Assembly: GCA_015680685.1 (NCBI GenBank)
Contig: MNCI01015611.1
Span: forward strand, 501,717-565,716
Length of the DNA stretch: 64,000 nucleotides
DNA from: Gnetum montanum
Lineage: Eukaryota; Streptophyta; Gnetopsida; Gnetales; Gnetaceae
Direction: 5' to 3'
Positions 7,501 through 20,712 of this stretch are shown one piece after another. Both the position numbers and the translations under genes were made by a program. Under the pieces are notes generated by a model. It was given only the letters and a program-made list of their open reading frames with translations, made no database searches and was not told the origin of the DNA. The first letter of the stretch is position 1, and each line of letters starts with the position of its first letter.

Positions 7501-10500
7501 TACTGCCCATAGTCGATAAAATCCTGAGCAACAATGTCAAAAGATGAAGTTGCATAAATGTGGTTTCTATTAGGTGATTTTTACTTCCAATATTTCAACA
7601 TTTATATTTTAAGATTGAAGTATGCAAAATATTCATAGGCAAGAAAGCTAAATTCCACATTGCTGACATTGTTGCAATCTACAATGGAATTTGCAAGGGC
7701 ATTCTACCAAAGTAGATTTCGGTTGAAGCTTTTTAATGAAGCCTACAATGATGAGGAATGTATGAATTTTTTAAAAAAGTAGAAAAATAAAAACAATGAG
7801 GAATAAGCATGAGAATAATATAGATGAGAATAAGATTTAATGACATGGTAGAAGATATTATGAGAATGGCATGATAATCATGGAGGAATCTTAACTTTGA
7901 GCAGCACACATGGATTAAAGGATGCATTAATATCCTAATTGGAACCAAAAATAAGATCTTCCTATGGTGGGCTCATGCAAAAAATAATCTCATAAATGTA
8001 GTCTTGGATTTCATGGTTGCAGATTATGTATGACTATATTAAGCTAGGCACGGTTCAGAGTTTGGATTCTATGACTAGTTGGTTAGCTTGTCACTTGTGT
8101 TAGATCATTAGGATACAAAAAAAATATTCATTAACTTAATTCCCTCACAACACTGTTCCCATTGGAGTATGTAGCCTGACTAAATAAGGAAGCATTACTA
8201 GCAACAATGTTATCTTGATATTATTTGACATTTCAAGAAAGCAATGTGTCCACTTCTATATCTAGAAGAGAATACACAATTAATAGCATGCTTTTAAGTT
8301 ATATATATGTATTTAGCATAACATCTAAAACTCCAAATAAGGATAAGCAAACAAACAAGCTATCTACATTTTTGATGAATCACAATATATCTAGGGAGTG
8401 CCACACCACCAAACTCCTCATGATTTAGTACAAGGTCTGATGTGGAATCATACCTCAATTATCAAATCTAGGTTACCTTACATATTTGTGACCATTATAG
8501 AATCAAGCCCCATGCAGTTATATACATGAGGGGATGATGAGATGGATGAAGAGGTTTCTAATACCTAAGTGTCATAGACAAACAACTCCAATTATTTTGT
8601 GACACTTGAACCATATGAAGGAACTAAGGGAACTATTGACCACAATACCTTTCTAATAATTCTTCCCCATACAAAAGAAACATCCTTAAAGTGAAATCAA
8701 AGATAAGCATTAAGAGTATATTTCTCCTATAGGATCAAAATCCATCAAATTTGAGGATTGATCCATCTCAAATGATGTTAGGCTCAAAGAAAATTACCAA
8801 TCTCAAAGTTCTATTACACCCCTCCAACCAAGGACTCACATGAAATGCATAGAACACTTGGTAGAGCCAAGAAACCACCCCTACTCCATGATGAAATGGA
8901 TAAGACCAAGCCAAAGGATTAATAGTACTAGCACATCCCTTAGATCATCCTTTTATTGGATCTAACACATATGTTCAACATAGATTTTAACTGTTCAAAT
9001 CTTATAGCAAATTGAGGATGGCTAGGGGATTGGCCCTAGGATGGTTCTAATATTAACCCATCATCCATAGCAACTGTACACCACAAAAGATATCACAATA
9101 GAAAGTCTAATAATAATATATGATTATACTACAATAGGGAATAAGACAAGAAATATTCTTCATGAAGTAATTTAGAATAAAGAGAAGCACTTGGTAAGCT
9201 TCCATAGGACATGTCTTTATCACTAAATTTAGGGAACATCTAAGTCCATAGGATTCACAACCCTTTCCAAGGTAAGAATGACTAAACAATAAAATCAATA
9301 ATTAGGAAATTATGTTGCCATCAATTTGGAGGGATTTGAAACATCATCATTCTAAGGTTTCTTCCCATAGTGAGTCCACTATCTAATCTACATCATATCC
9401 ATCATACATGTTAAGGAAGAACCACTTAGCCAACATGGCCACACTACATAACAACTTTACATTATGGAAAGACATGGATTAAAGGTATTACCCATCATTA
9501 TAAATTTAAGAACCAAAGGCAATGTGCTCATATGTCCATCTTTGAAGCTACCATAAGGAAAATTTAAAATGGACCAAGATTAAACCTTACTTTAATGATC
9601 TCACAATACATTGCATGAACTCCTAATCATTTGCAATAAACAAAGCTTCAACTTTATTTATTCTATTCTATAGCATGGAGCCTAAAATAAAAATTTTCAC
9701 TAATCAACCTTTAGAAAGACAGGATCCTTGATGAATTTCCAATAGATCATTAAAAAAAGGTTGATCAAGATCAATATGCTAGCCACTAATGTCCATTATA
9801 GATCCCCAAAAAATCTAAGGGAGTAGAATACCATAAGACAATCCTAGAGGATTATTTGATAAATTCCATCAAAAGTGATGGAACTAGGAGATATTGCAAT
9901 AGATCACACATTACTTAAGAATTGCAATAATACCAAGACTATTTCATCACTTGCTTCTACAAGGGATTTATGCATTCAAAATTTATAATTGTACCTTGTC
10001 TTTTTTATGAGTTCCAAAAGCTCTTGGCACTTAGATGTGAAGTTCAAACTAAGTATAATGATTTTGCTACATTTAAAACATCAAAAGGAAATATCTATAC
10101 AAGTTGGATTGAACAAAATCTATCCAAAATTATGGAATTCATATATAAGGAGCATAGGTCATGTCATCATGTAGAGATAACTATTAAAGCAATTCACTAT
10201 CATTTTTTTTTCTAGGCACATCTAATGGGAAAAATTGCACTAAGAAAATTTCACATCTTCAAGAGAGGAGGAACCATGCACCTCAACCAAATTTAGCTAT
10301 GAGTTTCAATTCATGAGGATTCTTGCTTAGTGAAGAATTTTCTTTCCACATTATAAACATCAAAAGTGGCAACAAGAGGGGTCAACATACAAGAGACTTA
10401 AATAAAATTTATAAAGTGATGCACCATAGTTCCATGACTTGAAATGCTATTCTAAGACTACATCCATGCAAGGAATAGGAGCCCAAGTATCAAAACTTAA

Positions 10501-13500
10501 GACTTTCATCTAAACCAATTTTGACTAAGAAACCAATATTCAAGAACCTACTACAAAGTTTGTCTCTATGCTTAGCTAATGAGGAGAATATACATGAGAA
10601 ATACACTTGTTGTTACTATCATTTTAGCATAATAATAGTTTATAACTCTTTCATCAACTACTACTCAAATTTGAGAAAGATTAATGTTAAACATAGAATT
10701 CTCAAAGGAGAGCCTAACATTAAACCATACCACATCATATCATGAAACTAACCCATAGGGAGTATACCATTGATATTTCAAGAACACGACACCAATAATA
10801 TGATATAGGCTCCAAAATATAATTATAACCTAGTATAATAAGACAAGAAGCTCTTAGAGGTCTTTATTTCGCAAGGTGAAAACCACCTACAATGCAATGA
10901 TGAGAGTTGTTTACAAAAGAGTCTAGCTGTATGAGGAACACTATTTATAGGACTTGGCCTCATGATAAGGTTTAGGAAAGTCTTATAACATTAAAGAAAT
11001 AAAAACCAACTAGAATCAGAAATATCATCACCTAGATCCATAGTCCTCATCCTACTAAGTTGGATCTTAGGAGGATTGGTAGATGAGAGAAAGTCTAACC
11101 ACTTTGAGTGGCTACACCTAGGCTTAAATCCAAGTCTTCAACGTGAGAAATGAAAACTTTAGACATAAGAAGAAACTAAAAATGGAAAATTATTTCTCCT
11201 TCATACATGAATTGCTAATCACAATAGTAGTACATCAATATGGTAGAACAAACATTGAATAAGAACAATGTTTGGTAGATATAGCATGTGACAATGACAA
11301 AAACTACCTAGATCTAATATGTTTGAGGACATACTACCCAAGCCCATCCTAAGGCTAAGGCTTTTAGCCATTAGGAATAAGATAAAATCTACACAATTTT
11401 GATTGGAAAACCTATCTTTAAGCATACACTATTAACTATAACATAGATACCACTAAAATCTACCATTAGAACTAATAGAGTAAAATGAAAAAAATGATAG
11501 AATGAGTGATTTAAGTGCATTATTAGAAGATCCATCATTTTCCATTATAGAACCTTAAGACATTGACCACTCCAAGGCTATTAATATCTAGCAAGGCCAA
11601 GGATACTCTTTCATCTCTTCTACTCCTCCAAACATTGGATGAAATTTAGAACTAGCAATAGTCCTTTATAAGTGCTCACTGAAAGTACTAATAGGTAAAT
11701 AAATCATGATGCATGAAGTTGTTCTATTGTAGTATTAGCACTAAAAAATCCACATCCTAATATTCAATTCATTGTTATCTTTAGAGAGCTTATCTTTCTT
11801 CAAGACGTAGTATTCATGGAAACAATCGAGATCCCACTAACTCAACATTTCTGAATTTATGTTTCTTGCAAGTCTAAGATAACTACTCAAAAAAAATATT
11901 TAGAAGAGGTCATATGTAGCATACAAATCAAAAAATGCATCTAATGAGCATAATTAAAAGCTAGAGAGGTATAACAATCTATAAATGCTACAAAGTGTAA
12001 GACCTTAATCATATGCATAGAGATCAATCATAAAAGAGCACACATGGGAAACCATCAAACTTTCACATAAATGAGCTCTCAATTCACAAGTAAGAAGGAA
12101 TTGAACACTTTCAAAATTCTAAGGAACCATGATCATCAAGGGCATCCAACTGACTATACCTAACCTCATCAAGATAAGGGGTTCTATAAGACAATAAGAA
12201 GGTGTAAAGAGAGAATTCACAACCATATCTTGCATTAGCAAAGAGAAGATTAAGATAAATAGAAATAGGCCTTAATAGAAATAGGGAAAGGTCTTAAGGC
12301 ATACAAATCCAAATCTACCATGAAGAAGCCTTAACCTCCAAAACCAAACATTCATCAAAAGAGATAAGATTTTCAAATAGCTCAAAAATAAGAATGACCT
12401 ACCGCAATAAGATCCTAGGAACTCTAACTCAAAATATAACATCTCAAGATAGAGATCATAATTTAAAAAGGTAAAGCTAAAAAGTGCCAAGGATAATCAC
12501 ATCCTATCCCAAGGAAAAATGGCAAGATAACAAGATTCACATTAAGGGTAGCCAAATTCAAAGCAGAAAAAAGCATTAAAAGTAAGATCATAATAAAAAC
12601 TAGTCTAGCAAGAACCACATTGTTTCATACGGCCCTTCAATAAAATCCAACCTTATAATAAATTAGAGAGTTACCTGGAGTGACATCCAGGCTACAAAAC
12701 CCAAACAAATCATAAGTAAGAACTAAAATAAATGTGAAGTATGCAAGAGACTCGAAATGCAACTTAAAAGAAAGCCATGTACATACAAATAAACAAACAT
12801 AGAAATACAAACAAAACTCTAAGTCAATCTACTAATAGCATTCTTTGACCACCCAAACCAAGGCTCATCAAGAGCATATGTCTAGAAGATCACCATCCAA
12901 AGATACTAGGTAAAATATGATCCAAGGATTTCAAACTAAAAATTCATGTATCAATGAAGAACATGGAGATGTAAGGATCCAAAATAGTGGATATTAAGTA
13001 GAAACCAGGTTCAATTCATCCCAAATGAATCACTAAAGACTTAGGATGGAGACCTCCTTGAACAACATTGCATGTATTATTAATAGAACTTCAACAACCC
13101 ATATTAATAAGTATCCATTACTTAGTCATCCACCAATAAAAGTATAGTGGAGGAAATCCCAACAAATATAATCATGTCTATCCATTGATATCTAATATAA
13201 TAATGGCTACAAGCATCAAGGAAATGGCTTAACATAAGCAATATAACAAGGGCCTTATCAAAAGAATAGCTCATTGAGTGTTACAAGAGTAAACTTTTTA
13301 TGATCCAATATCATATATGATAATCAACTATAAGGATCACAAAAGGGAAACCTCAAAAGCCAAAATGTAAAAATATAATAAACAGGAAGAAAATCATAAT
13401 TATCATAATATTTTAAAGGATACTCTACTACCATCTATAACAATGCTTCTGCAAGATTATCTAATATTCCAAGGAATTCCTCTAAATCCATAAGATCTTG

Positions 13501-13683
13501 GATGAAAGGCCTAGGGACCACACCTCCAAGCAAGCAATGCATCTAGTTCAATATCTAGAAGAGAGTATGTAATGCATTGAATCCTCTTAATTTATGTATA
13601 TCCCTCTAGGAGAACCTCTATAGCTCAAAATGATTACAAACAAGCAAACACCCTTGTAGACATCATCATTGGTGAATGATAAT
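7501..13683. other. Unidentified internal sequence of B copy 1, no supported gene
   Basis: About 6.2 kb, AT-rich, with only short ORFs (up to 81 aa). Much of it (7501-9647 and 11437-12250) is shared with 53641-57169, so it belongs to the element. I could not recognise protease, reverse transcriptase or integrase motifs in any frame. The stretch around 13535-13683 weakly resembles 8240-8400. It may be very decayed pol or acquired sequence. Confidence 0.5.
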
Positions 13684-14513
13684 TGATGAATCACTCAGTG
13701 GTGATGTTGACAAGAATGCATCAATGCATTCTTGTCGACACATGGGTTAATGCATTAACACATATGCATCAATGCAATTTCTATCTTTACCTATAGATAT
13801 GCAAGCACTTACTATGTATTGGGTACCTTTTGGTCATTCTAGTTGCTAGACTCTTCTAGTTTTATTTTGTGATCTTAGTGAACAATCAGTGAGTGCTAAT
13901 AGTATGAATTTAAGTCAATTGTATGACATCTTATTCCAGTGGCATTGTACCTAGACACATTCCATGAATAACAATAAGATCAAGATTGATTTACTTTCAA
14001 TGCAATTTATTTTCTATTTACTTAGTTAACATTTACATTTCTATGCATATTAATTGATTGGCAGAATAAGTGCAACTAGCTTCAAGCATAAACACGTATT
14101 TTCTTGGTAATCCCAATACCATTCTTGCTTGGTTCACCCAGTAGCATAACACTTGGTAATCCCAGCAATAGATACATTAGTTTAGGATGTGTAGAGCAAG
14201 CAAGAAATAGACACTCATTGCCTTTAGGTTATTTTAGGATTTATCTTCTTATTATTAACAAGTTTAAATAATTAATTTCTACATTATTATCCAATTAGTT
14301 TAAGGGTTGCATAACATCAATAATCATATACCTTGCTTTGGACTAAACCATACATCATAAAGCTACCACAAGTTTAAGTGAGAAGATAGAAACCTACAAT
14401 TAATGCTTACCAATCTAGATACCATGCATGTTCCATTCATAGAATTCAATTTTATTGCACATGAACACTTGTGATTTGTATGGTTCAATGTAGGGGGTAT
14501 CCACCACTAATCA
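13684..14513 (+). repeat. 5' LTR of element D (830 bp)
   Basis: Begins TGATGAATCACTC and ends CCACTAATCA. The U3 part contains repeated GCATCAATGCA-like short palindromes (about 13715-13775). The distal part matches the usual R/U5 pattern of this family: AACACTTGGTAATCCCAG, a tryptophan-like GGATGTGTA block, then TTGTATGGTT. Confidence 0.85.
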
Positions 14514-14514
14514 T

Positions 14515-14532
14515 TGGCACTGTTGCCAGGGA
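14515..14532 (+). promoter_or_regulatory. Element D primer binding site (tRNA-Asp, 3 mismatches)
   Basis: TGGCACTGTTGCCAGGGA, one base after the LTR. All three differences from the tRNA-Asp complement are G-to-A or C-to-T changes. Confidence 0.85.
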
Positions 14533-14645
14533 TGATGCTAGTTATCTAGACTAGTTATATTATAAACAATCATTATAAAAGTATTAAAAATTTATCTTTT
14601 CAAAAATATTAATATTTTAAGTCATACACATTATCAAATAAAAAC

Positions 14646-16358
14646 ATGTCTTCTTCACATAGGACCAATAATGCATTAGATGATGAGAACACTAGTAGGA
14701 AAAATGGTAGGTTCTATATGAAAGAAAATTTGAGTGAATCACCAAACATAGGGATCTCATCTACTCATATAAACCCTTACTATATTCAAAGACTATGCTC
14801 AACTAATGAAGACAATCCAGGAGGGGATGGAACAAGTCCTAAAACAAGGAGGGCCTCAAGGCCTAGGACCTTCTCTAAACCTAGAAGAGATAAATCAAGG
14901 GACCATAAGGGAAGATATAGAAGCCATGTGATTCTCCCAGTTCACCATCTTCCTCTTCTTCTTCAACATCTAGTTTTGGTAAAGGTGAACATAGGTATAG
15001 AGATAAAGCTTCACTAAGGGGTCAAGATGGAGATAGAAATAGAATGCAAAGATAAGATAAAATACATCAAAGTAAGCATAGACAAGATCATCACTATCAT
15101 CAAAATTGAAATAGAGATTATCACCATGACATGTATGATAAAAATGAACCATTGTTGTCTACTAGGAGCATGATACAAATTAGGGAGGCAATTCAAATAC
15201 CTCATAAGCATCAAGGGAAAGTTGCATCAAATGGCATAATATGAATACCATTCCTAAATTTAAGGGAGGATATAATTCTAATCTCTCGCATCATTTACAA
15301 GTCTTCTAGGATACCTACACCTTACAAAATATTGAAAGTAAGTGACAAAAGCTTAAGCTCTTCCCTAGGACACTAATAGAGGAAGCTCATAGTTGGTATA
15401 GATTGTTGGAACCAAATTCAATTGATCTCTTCAATGAAAAATACCAATCCTATGAGAGAGTGTCCAATATAAGAAAACAAATCCAAGGGTGGAAGCAAGA
15501 AAATCATGAATCCTTGGATGTAGCCTTGGACAAATACTATTCTCTACTACATAGGTGTCCAAGCCATGGTTTTTCTCAAAAAGAGTAGGTTCTCTACATC
15601 ATAGATGGGCTTTGTAATAAAATGAGGGAGACCCTTGAGATCTATGCCCAAGGACAATTATCCAAATTGAGAGCTCATCAAATACAAGGGCTAGTTGAAT
15701 AGGTGGCAAAAGAAGAAGGAGAGCTATGTAAAAGAGAGAGTGTAGAGGAATATAATTGGGATCTAAATCTTCAGCAAAAAGAGATAGCTCTTGATGAGTT
15801 GATTTCACATAAAACCTTGCCAATACAATAGTCTATCATTGAGATTGAAGCAACGGTAGATATGATGTGGAAGTTGATGAACAAAAAGGTTACAACCAAC
15901 TTGAAAATTATAGAGAAGAAGGTAATGCAAAAAGGATTAAGTGATCAAAACAAGAAGAGGAAAAGGAACAAGGAAATACGTAAGGACACTTAGCAAAGAA
16001 AAGGGGAAAAAGCTATAGTAGAAGAGGCTACAGACTCAAATACAAAGGAGGAGGATGGATGTAACATCTGTCAATATGAACATCCAAAGGATCATTACCT
16101 AGTTATATTACATCTACAAGAGTTTGAGGCTATTACTTCAAATCCCAAGTTCATAGAAGGGAAAATTCCTAGGAGATTAACTTACTCATAGGTAATTATA
16201 GATAGTCCTACAACTAGTAGTACTATCCTACTAGGACTTCTTATCAACCTCGAAACTACTATCAATCACAGTGGAAAAACCCACATTCATGGAGAATGCC
16301 ATCAACAAACTAGCAATATCCCTATTACCAAGCAGATCCTTATGGATACTGTGTCTAA
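14646..16358 (+). pseudogene. Element D gag remnant
   Basis: Starts MSSSHRTNNA, matching element A Gag. Core block from about 15180 (IREAIQIPHKHQGK..., PKFKGGYNSNLSHHLQVF) through RKQIQGWKQENHESLDVALDKYYSLLHRCPSHGFSQ (15475-15580). Zinc-knuckle-like CNICQYEHPKDH near 16060, with the last Cys lost. C-terminal DPYGYCV is followed by TAA CAA ACT at the position where element A has TAG CAG CCA. Several in-frame stops. Not functional. Confidence 0.85.
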
Positions 16359-17382
16359 CAAACTATTTTTCCAAATAGTTCTACTTTCTATACCTCAAAT
16401 TACTACTACTCTCCTGAATATCATCAACCTGCAACATCTTTGATGGGATCACCATATTATACCTCTTATCCTCCATGACATCCTCAATACTCTCATACTT
16501 TCCTCCAACATATGTCACCACCAACAATGCAAGAAGGATTAGCACCACAACCTTAATGGAAAAAAAAAGATCACTTGTTCTATGAACATACAAGTAAATG
16601 ATGATGTTAGTAGATCTCAACAAAAGTCTCAAAAATAGCCTTTCTTTAGGATAGTTTCCATGCATGTGAATAAAAATTGTAGACCTACTATCTCATCAAA
16701 ACTAGCACAAGGCCAATTTGGTGCTACATCCTTCCTCACAAAAATAATGTCTCCTAATCCTATGTAGAAGCCAGCAACCATCACCACTCTAACACAAAAT
16801 GTAAAATATGAACCTATCACTATGGAGGGACAAAAATTCCATGCATTACTAATAATGATAAAGGGTGTAGTTGTTGGACAAAAATTCAAAGCATTAATAC
16901 AATCTCTATACCAACCCACAACAAAGTTAAGGAACAAGTGTGTGTGTAAAACCAAGTCTACAAAGTAGCCACTAAACCAAAAGATACCCAATGGCTTGAA
17001 AATGAGAATACAAAACCATTCAAAATATTTATGGAAACATCCAACCCACTTATTAGTTCTAGTTCTAAGAAAATGAGACAAACAAAGAACTTAGAGAAGA
17101 ACATCTTACACTCTAACCATACACAAAAAAAATATGTTAAATAAGGAGACATAAGAACTGTAATAGAAAATAAACAAGGAAACATGGTTAGACCCCCTAA
17201 GAAGAAAACACCTTCTAGTCCAACTAAAAATATGTCTTCAAATGATTGAAAAGTGATTATCATCAATGTGAAATGTGCTACCAAGAGAAAAATTAAATAA
17301 TTAAAGATGATAAATGGAAAACTTATGGTGTATAACTAAGAAAATATGTAGTCAATTTTCCGAATGTTTGCTATGAGCTTAG
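16359..17382 (+). other. Degenerate tract after D gag, no gene
   Basis: The start resembles the proline/glutamine-rich linker before protease (a PFFR remnant near 16640). After that no protease, RT or integrase motif is visible. Minus-strand ORFs of 150 and 108 aa here (16629-17081, 16958-17284) run antisense to the element and look fortuitous. Confidence 0.5.
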
Positions 17383-19377
17383 TCATGGGGGAGATGCCCA
17401 ATCTTAAATCAAGAACTAATAAGTGTATTTTCACTTTTTTAACAATTTTTTATCATTTTCCTATTTGTTTAAAATTTTTTAATTTTAAATATGTTTTCAA
17501 TTTCTTGTTATTTTTATTTTCTTATATAATTTTCTCTTTTCTTGACTCATTTCTTTATGTCTTATGAATTTCTACTATGTTTTTGTTAATAATATTGTTA
17601 GTCATGATGTAGAAGTCAACACCATGTGTTGGGTTCTTTTCCTATGCTATCAAGTTGATTGGTTAAATAATTTTGTAATATAGTGAGACCACATCATCCA
17701 TCCCTCCAATTTCTTTAAATATGAGGTCTTTATCATGAAAGCAATATGGCTCTTCTCACATAAAACTAAAGTTAATTCATGATCATTATGCTAGGAGGAA
17801 AGGTAGAAAGATCAAGTAGACATGGAAAAGGGTGTGACCTCAAGGGGATTTGTTGGGTTCTCTTCTTGACTTCCTTCTTGTGATCCACAACTTCTCGTGG
17901 AACATGTCATCACTTCTATTGTTGACCAATAAATAGAAAGCATGTCTTTTCATCGTGTAGTTCCCATGGAAGAAAAAAAAGAAGAGAAAGAAAGAAAACA
18001 AGAAAACAAAAAGGAGAGAGAGAGAGAGAGAGAGAGAGAACAATAATGGAAATTCAAAGCACACCCCTTAGACATAATAATGGGCTACAAGCACTAGTTA
18101 TGAGGTTGTAAAGACATGTTACCAATGTTTGAAGGCACCCCTCAAACTAAGGTCCTTCCTTCCTTCCTTCTTCTTTTTTCATCTCTTTTTGGAATGATAT
18201 TCGTTCTCTGTGGTTGTTATGAACTCATGATAGTAGGTAGGAAAGAACACATCAATGCAAGACCACTATTAATGGTATGGACTTGGTTTGAAACTTGGAT
18301 GGATAGGTATGATGATGATTTTAATCACAATTAACATAAGAACCTATTGCTAACATGATTAAGTACCTTACATCCCAATCTCTACAATCCCTTCTCATCC
18401 CATTATTCACCTTACTACTACATGTAGTTATGGACCTAATGATTTTCTATAGTATAGTGTAGGATCCTAATGAAGGTAGTTTTTTGTTGTTTTGAATAAA
18501 GGCATGATCTAAATTTACTTTTAAGGTACCCACAAACATCTATAGAAGCGGTTATGTAAGGGTATTATGGCAGGAGCCTGCTTTGGGAAGGATCCACTTG
18601 CAACACTTTTGTTGATCATGGCTTTGAACCATACCTCACATCTTCAAGAACATCATTGATAGCTTCTTTGAATTTATCACCCATTTTGAGATGTACATTT
18701 TGAGATTTTTCTAACACCCATTTTTGAACATTATGATAACTAATGGTACAAATAATTAAAATAACTTGAACAACTTGATGATTTTGGTTACCTTAGAGTC
18801 TTGGAAAACATTATTATGACATCATCTTAAGCTTACATGCTAAAATTTTTTTGAATTTTGAGCTAATTAAGGATTAAAAAATGATTAATCATTAATGAAA
18901 AATTATCAAAACTGATGTTGATCCTTTGGTGATTTCAAATGATGCCAAATGAAATCCATGAGATCAAATGTCTTATAAAAAGCAAAGCAAACAAAGCCAA
19001 GAAGAGGACAGTGGAGGATATGCCCATGGACAAATAGTAGCACATATAAGGATTAAAGCTCAAACATTGTATGTTTACTAGATCCATGGAATGATGAGAA
19101 AACATTTTAGTCTATCCTTCACAAATGAATAGCATAAAAAGAGAAGCATCAACATAACAATCAGGGTTGGAAAGTCTATCGTCGATAGTGACATTAAGAA
19201 GATTCATCTTCAAAGGATTTGTTGAAGACCTCTGTAATTTTATAAACTTTCATGTCTATCTAGTCTTTTTGTCATTTTGTAATACATCCACTTGAATAGA
19301 ATATTTGTAATGCAACACTCCAATTTTGTAATGGTAGCCAATTTAGTCATGGTCACCTCTCAATTTTGTAATGAAAC
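17383..19377 (+). other. Conserved post-pol non-coding module of D
   Basis: Begins TCATGGGGGAGATG (17383-17396), then a T-rich tract (17428-17535), the GTGTGACCTCAAGGGGA block (17827-17850), TTGACCAATAAATAGAAAG (near 17922), TGGGCTACAAGCACTAGTTATG (18081-18102), and the block GTAAGGGTATTATGGCAGG... ending CCACTTGCA (18553-18603). The same order occurs in E (38124-39375) and, on the minus strand, F (33605-34712). No ORF is shared between copies. The rest up to the copia insertion holds nothing recognisable. Confidence 0.7.
18014..18039. repeat. (GA)n microsatellite
   Basis: Uninterrupted GA dinucleotide run in the conserved module of D, at the place where A and F have purine- or T-rich runs. 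Confidence 0.9.
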
Positions 19378-20658
19378 TATGGACCTTCTAGTGTGTTTTG
19401 GTGTGCTTAAAACATTAAGTAAAATGGAGACAAAAGTTGTTTGCATGGTTGTATGGTTATTATGTTTGTAGGACTACATACACAAGAAACCAAGATGAGC
19501 TAAAGAGGACAAGGAATGAACTATCCTAGAGCTTAAAGGAGGAGGCCACCCACATGTCTTCAAATGAACATCCAAAGAACATGGACAATGACCTGATATT
19601 GTATAAAAAAAGTGGACATCATTAAAGCATTCATAACATCAACATTGTGGACAAGGAACAATGCACTCATCATATAAGGAAAAGTGAAGAAAGACATCTC
19701 TAGGAAGCAGCAAGCGTCTTGGAAAATTTAGAGAGAACTCTAAGAAAGACGTCTTCATAAACAACAATACGTCCTTATTAGAAAAAGATGCCTTTCACAA
19801 GGTAGAGACATCTTTACAAATTACTAACCAAATCCAAAAAGGCATCTTCTAATATGAAGACTTCAGAAAGACATCTTTTAGGAAACAAAGACATCTTCCC
19901 AGATTTGAAGAAAAATTTAGAGAGATGTCTCAGCCATGGGAAAGATGTCTCCCATGATCATTAGTGATTATTAGTTAGTTGTTGCATGATTTTTGAGAAG
20001 GATTTAGCAACATAGTGGCTATAAGAAAACTTTATGTGCATTGGGAGATGTGCAAGCCTTATTGTATTCATTATACAATCATTTGTAAGCATTGAATTCT
20101 CTATTGCTCTTCATTATCTTATCATTTTGGCATTGTAAAGTGTTTTTTATGTAATTGTATAAGGATCAGCAAATTGAGTTGCAATCATTCCTTGTAATTC
20201 TTGTTCTTGTTGCCCTGTGGGGCCTTGAGCTTGTTAGGATCCTATGGAATTGAGTTGTTGGTGTTGTGGTATAACACTTCATTGTGAAGCTCAAGATTAT
20301 AAAGGTTGTGGAAGCCTTAAAACCACATTTCCAAGCCTGAAGAGAACCTGCAAGGTTGAGTGATTGGTTTTGTGATAGAACACTCTGAAGTGAGGCCTGA
20401 TGACTATACATGGTGTGGATTCTTCACCCACATTTTGAGAGAACCAAAGTTTAGAGATGTGCTTGTGATATATCCTCCATGTGTGGACTACCCAAGTTGG
20501 GAAACCACATTAAATTGTGTGTGTGTGTGTGTGTGTGTGTCTTTTTTTTTTGTTTAAGTTTTTATCTAAGGAACTTATTCATTCCTCACCCCCCACTGCA
20601 CCAACACCCCCCCCCCCCCCCCCCATCCCCCAAACTCTTCTAAGTTCAATGATCCACA
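19378..20658 (+). repeat. 5' LTR of the copia-type element (1281 bp)
   Basis: Starts TATGGACCTTCTAG (TGTGGAGCTTTTGG in the 3' copy) and ends ATCCACA. Holds a cluster of AGAC(A/G)TCT-like motifs (19690-19955), a (GT)n run (20517-20540) and an 18-base C homopolymer (20607-20624). The 3' copy lacks the C run and most of the GT run, which explains most of its shorter length (1220 bp). Confidence 0.9.
19690..19955. repeat. Clustered AGAYRTCT palindrome-like motifs in the copia LTR
   Basis: About eleven AGACGTCT-related octamers, e.g. AGACATCT, AGACGTCT, AGATGTCT, in about 270 bp, spaced irregularly at 15-40 bp. A parallel cluster of about twelve lies in the 3' LTR (about 23670-23965). GACGTC is the C-box core recognised by plant bZIP factors; most copies are its CpG-decayed forms. 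Confidence 0.7.
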
Positions 20659-20660
20659 AG

Positions 20661-20673
20661 TGGTATCAGAGCC
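20661..20673 (+). promoter_or_regulatory. Primer binding site, initiator tRNA-Met
   Basis: TGGTATCAGAGCC two bases after the LTR end, the standard minus-strand primer site of plant Ty1/copia elements. Confidence 0.93.
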
Positions 20674-20712
20674 TAGTATTCTTTATTTCATCATCATCTT
20701 CAAGAGTGAACA

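Larger units (their letters stand above)
5307..13683 (+). mobile_element. Element B copy 1: old Ty3/gypsy relic
   Basis: Homologous by eye to B copy 2 (52311-57169) through about 12230. It is interrupted by a solo LTR (5678-6550), and its left part is cut by the insertion of element A. Relative to copy 2 it lacks about 565 bp (junction near 8967) and has about 1.79 kb extra (about 9648-11436). The first part encodes decayed Gag; the rest has no protein I recognise. D begins at 13684. Sequence beyond about 12250 cannot be compared because C interrupts copy 2 there. Confidence 0.75.

Noticed and set aside
16629-17284. Minus-strand ORFs of 150 and 108 aa
   Set aside because: Antisense to element D, hydrophobic low-complexity translations of AT-rich DNA, no counterpart in sister units.
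19690-19955. CRISPR-like array
   Set aside because: Octamers are short, degenerate and irregularly spaced within a eukaryotic LTR.
20607-20624. Poly-C tract as a functional element
   Set aside because: Absent from the sister LTR; most likely slippage or sequencing-prone homopolymer.
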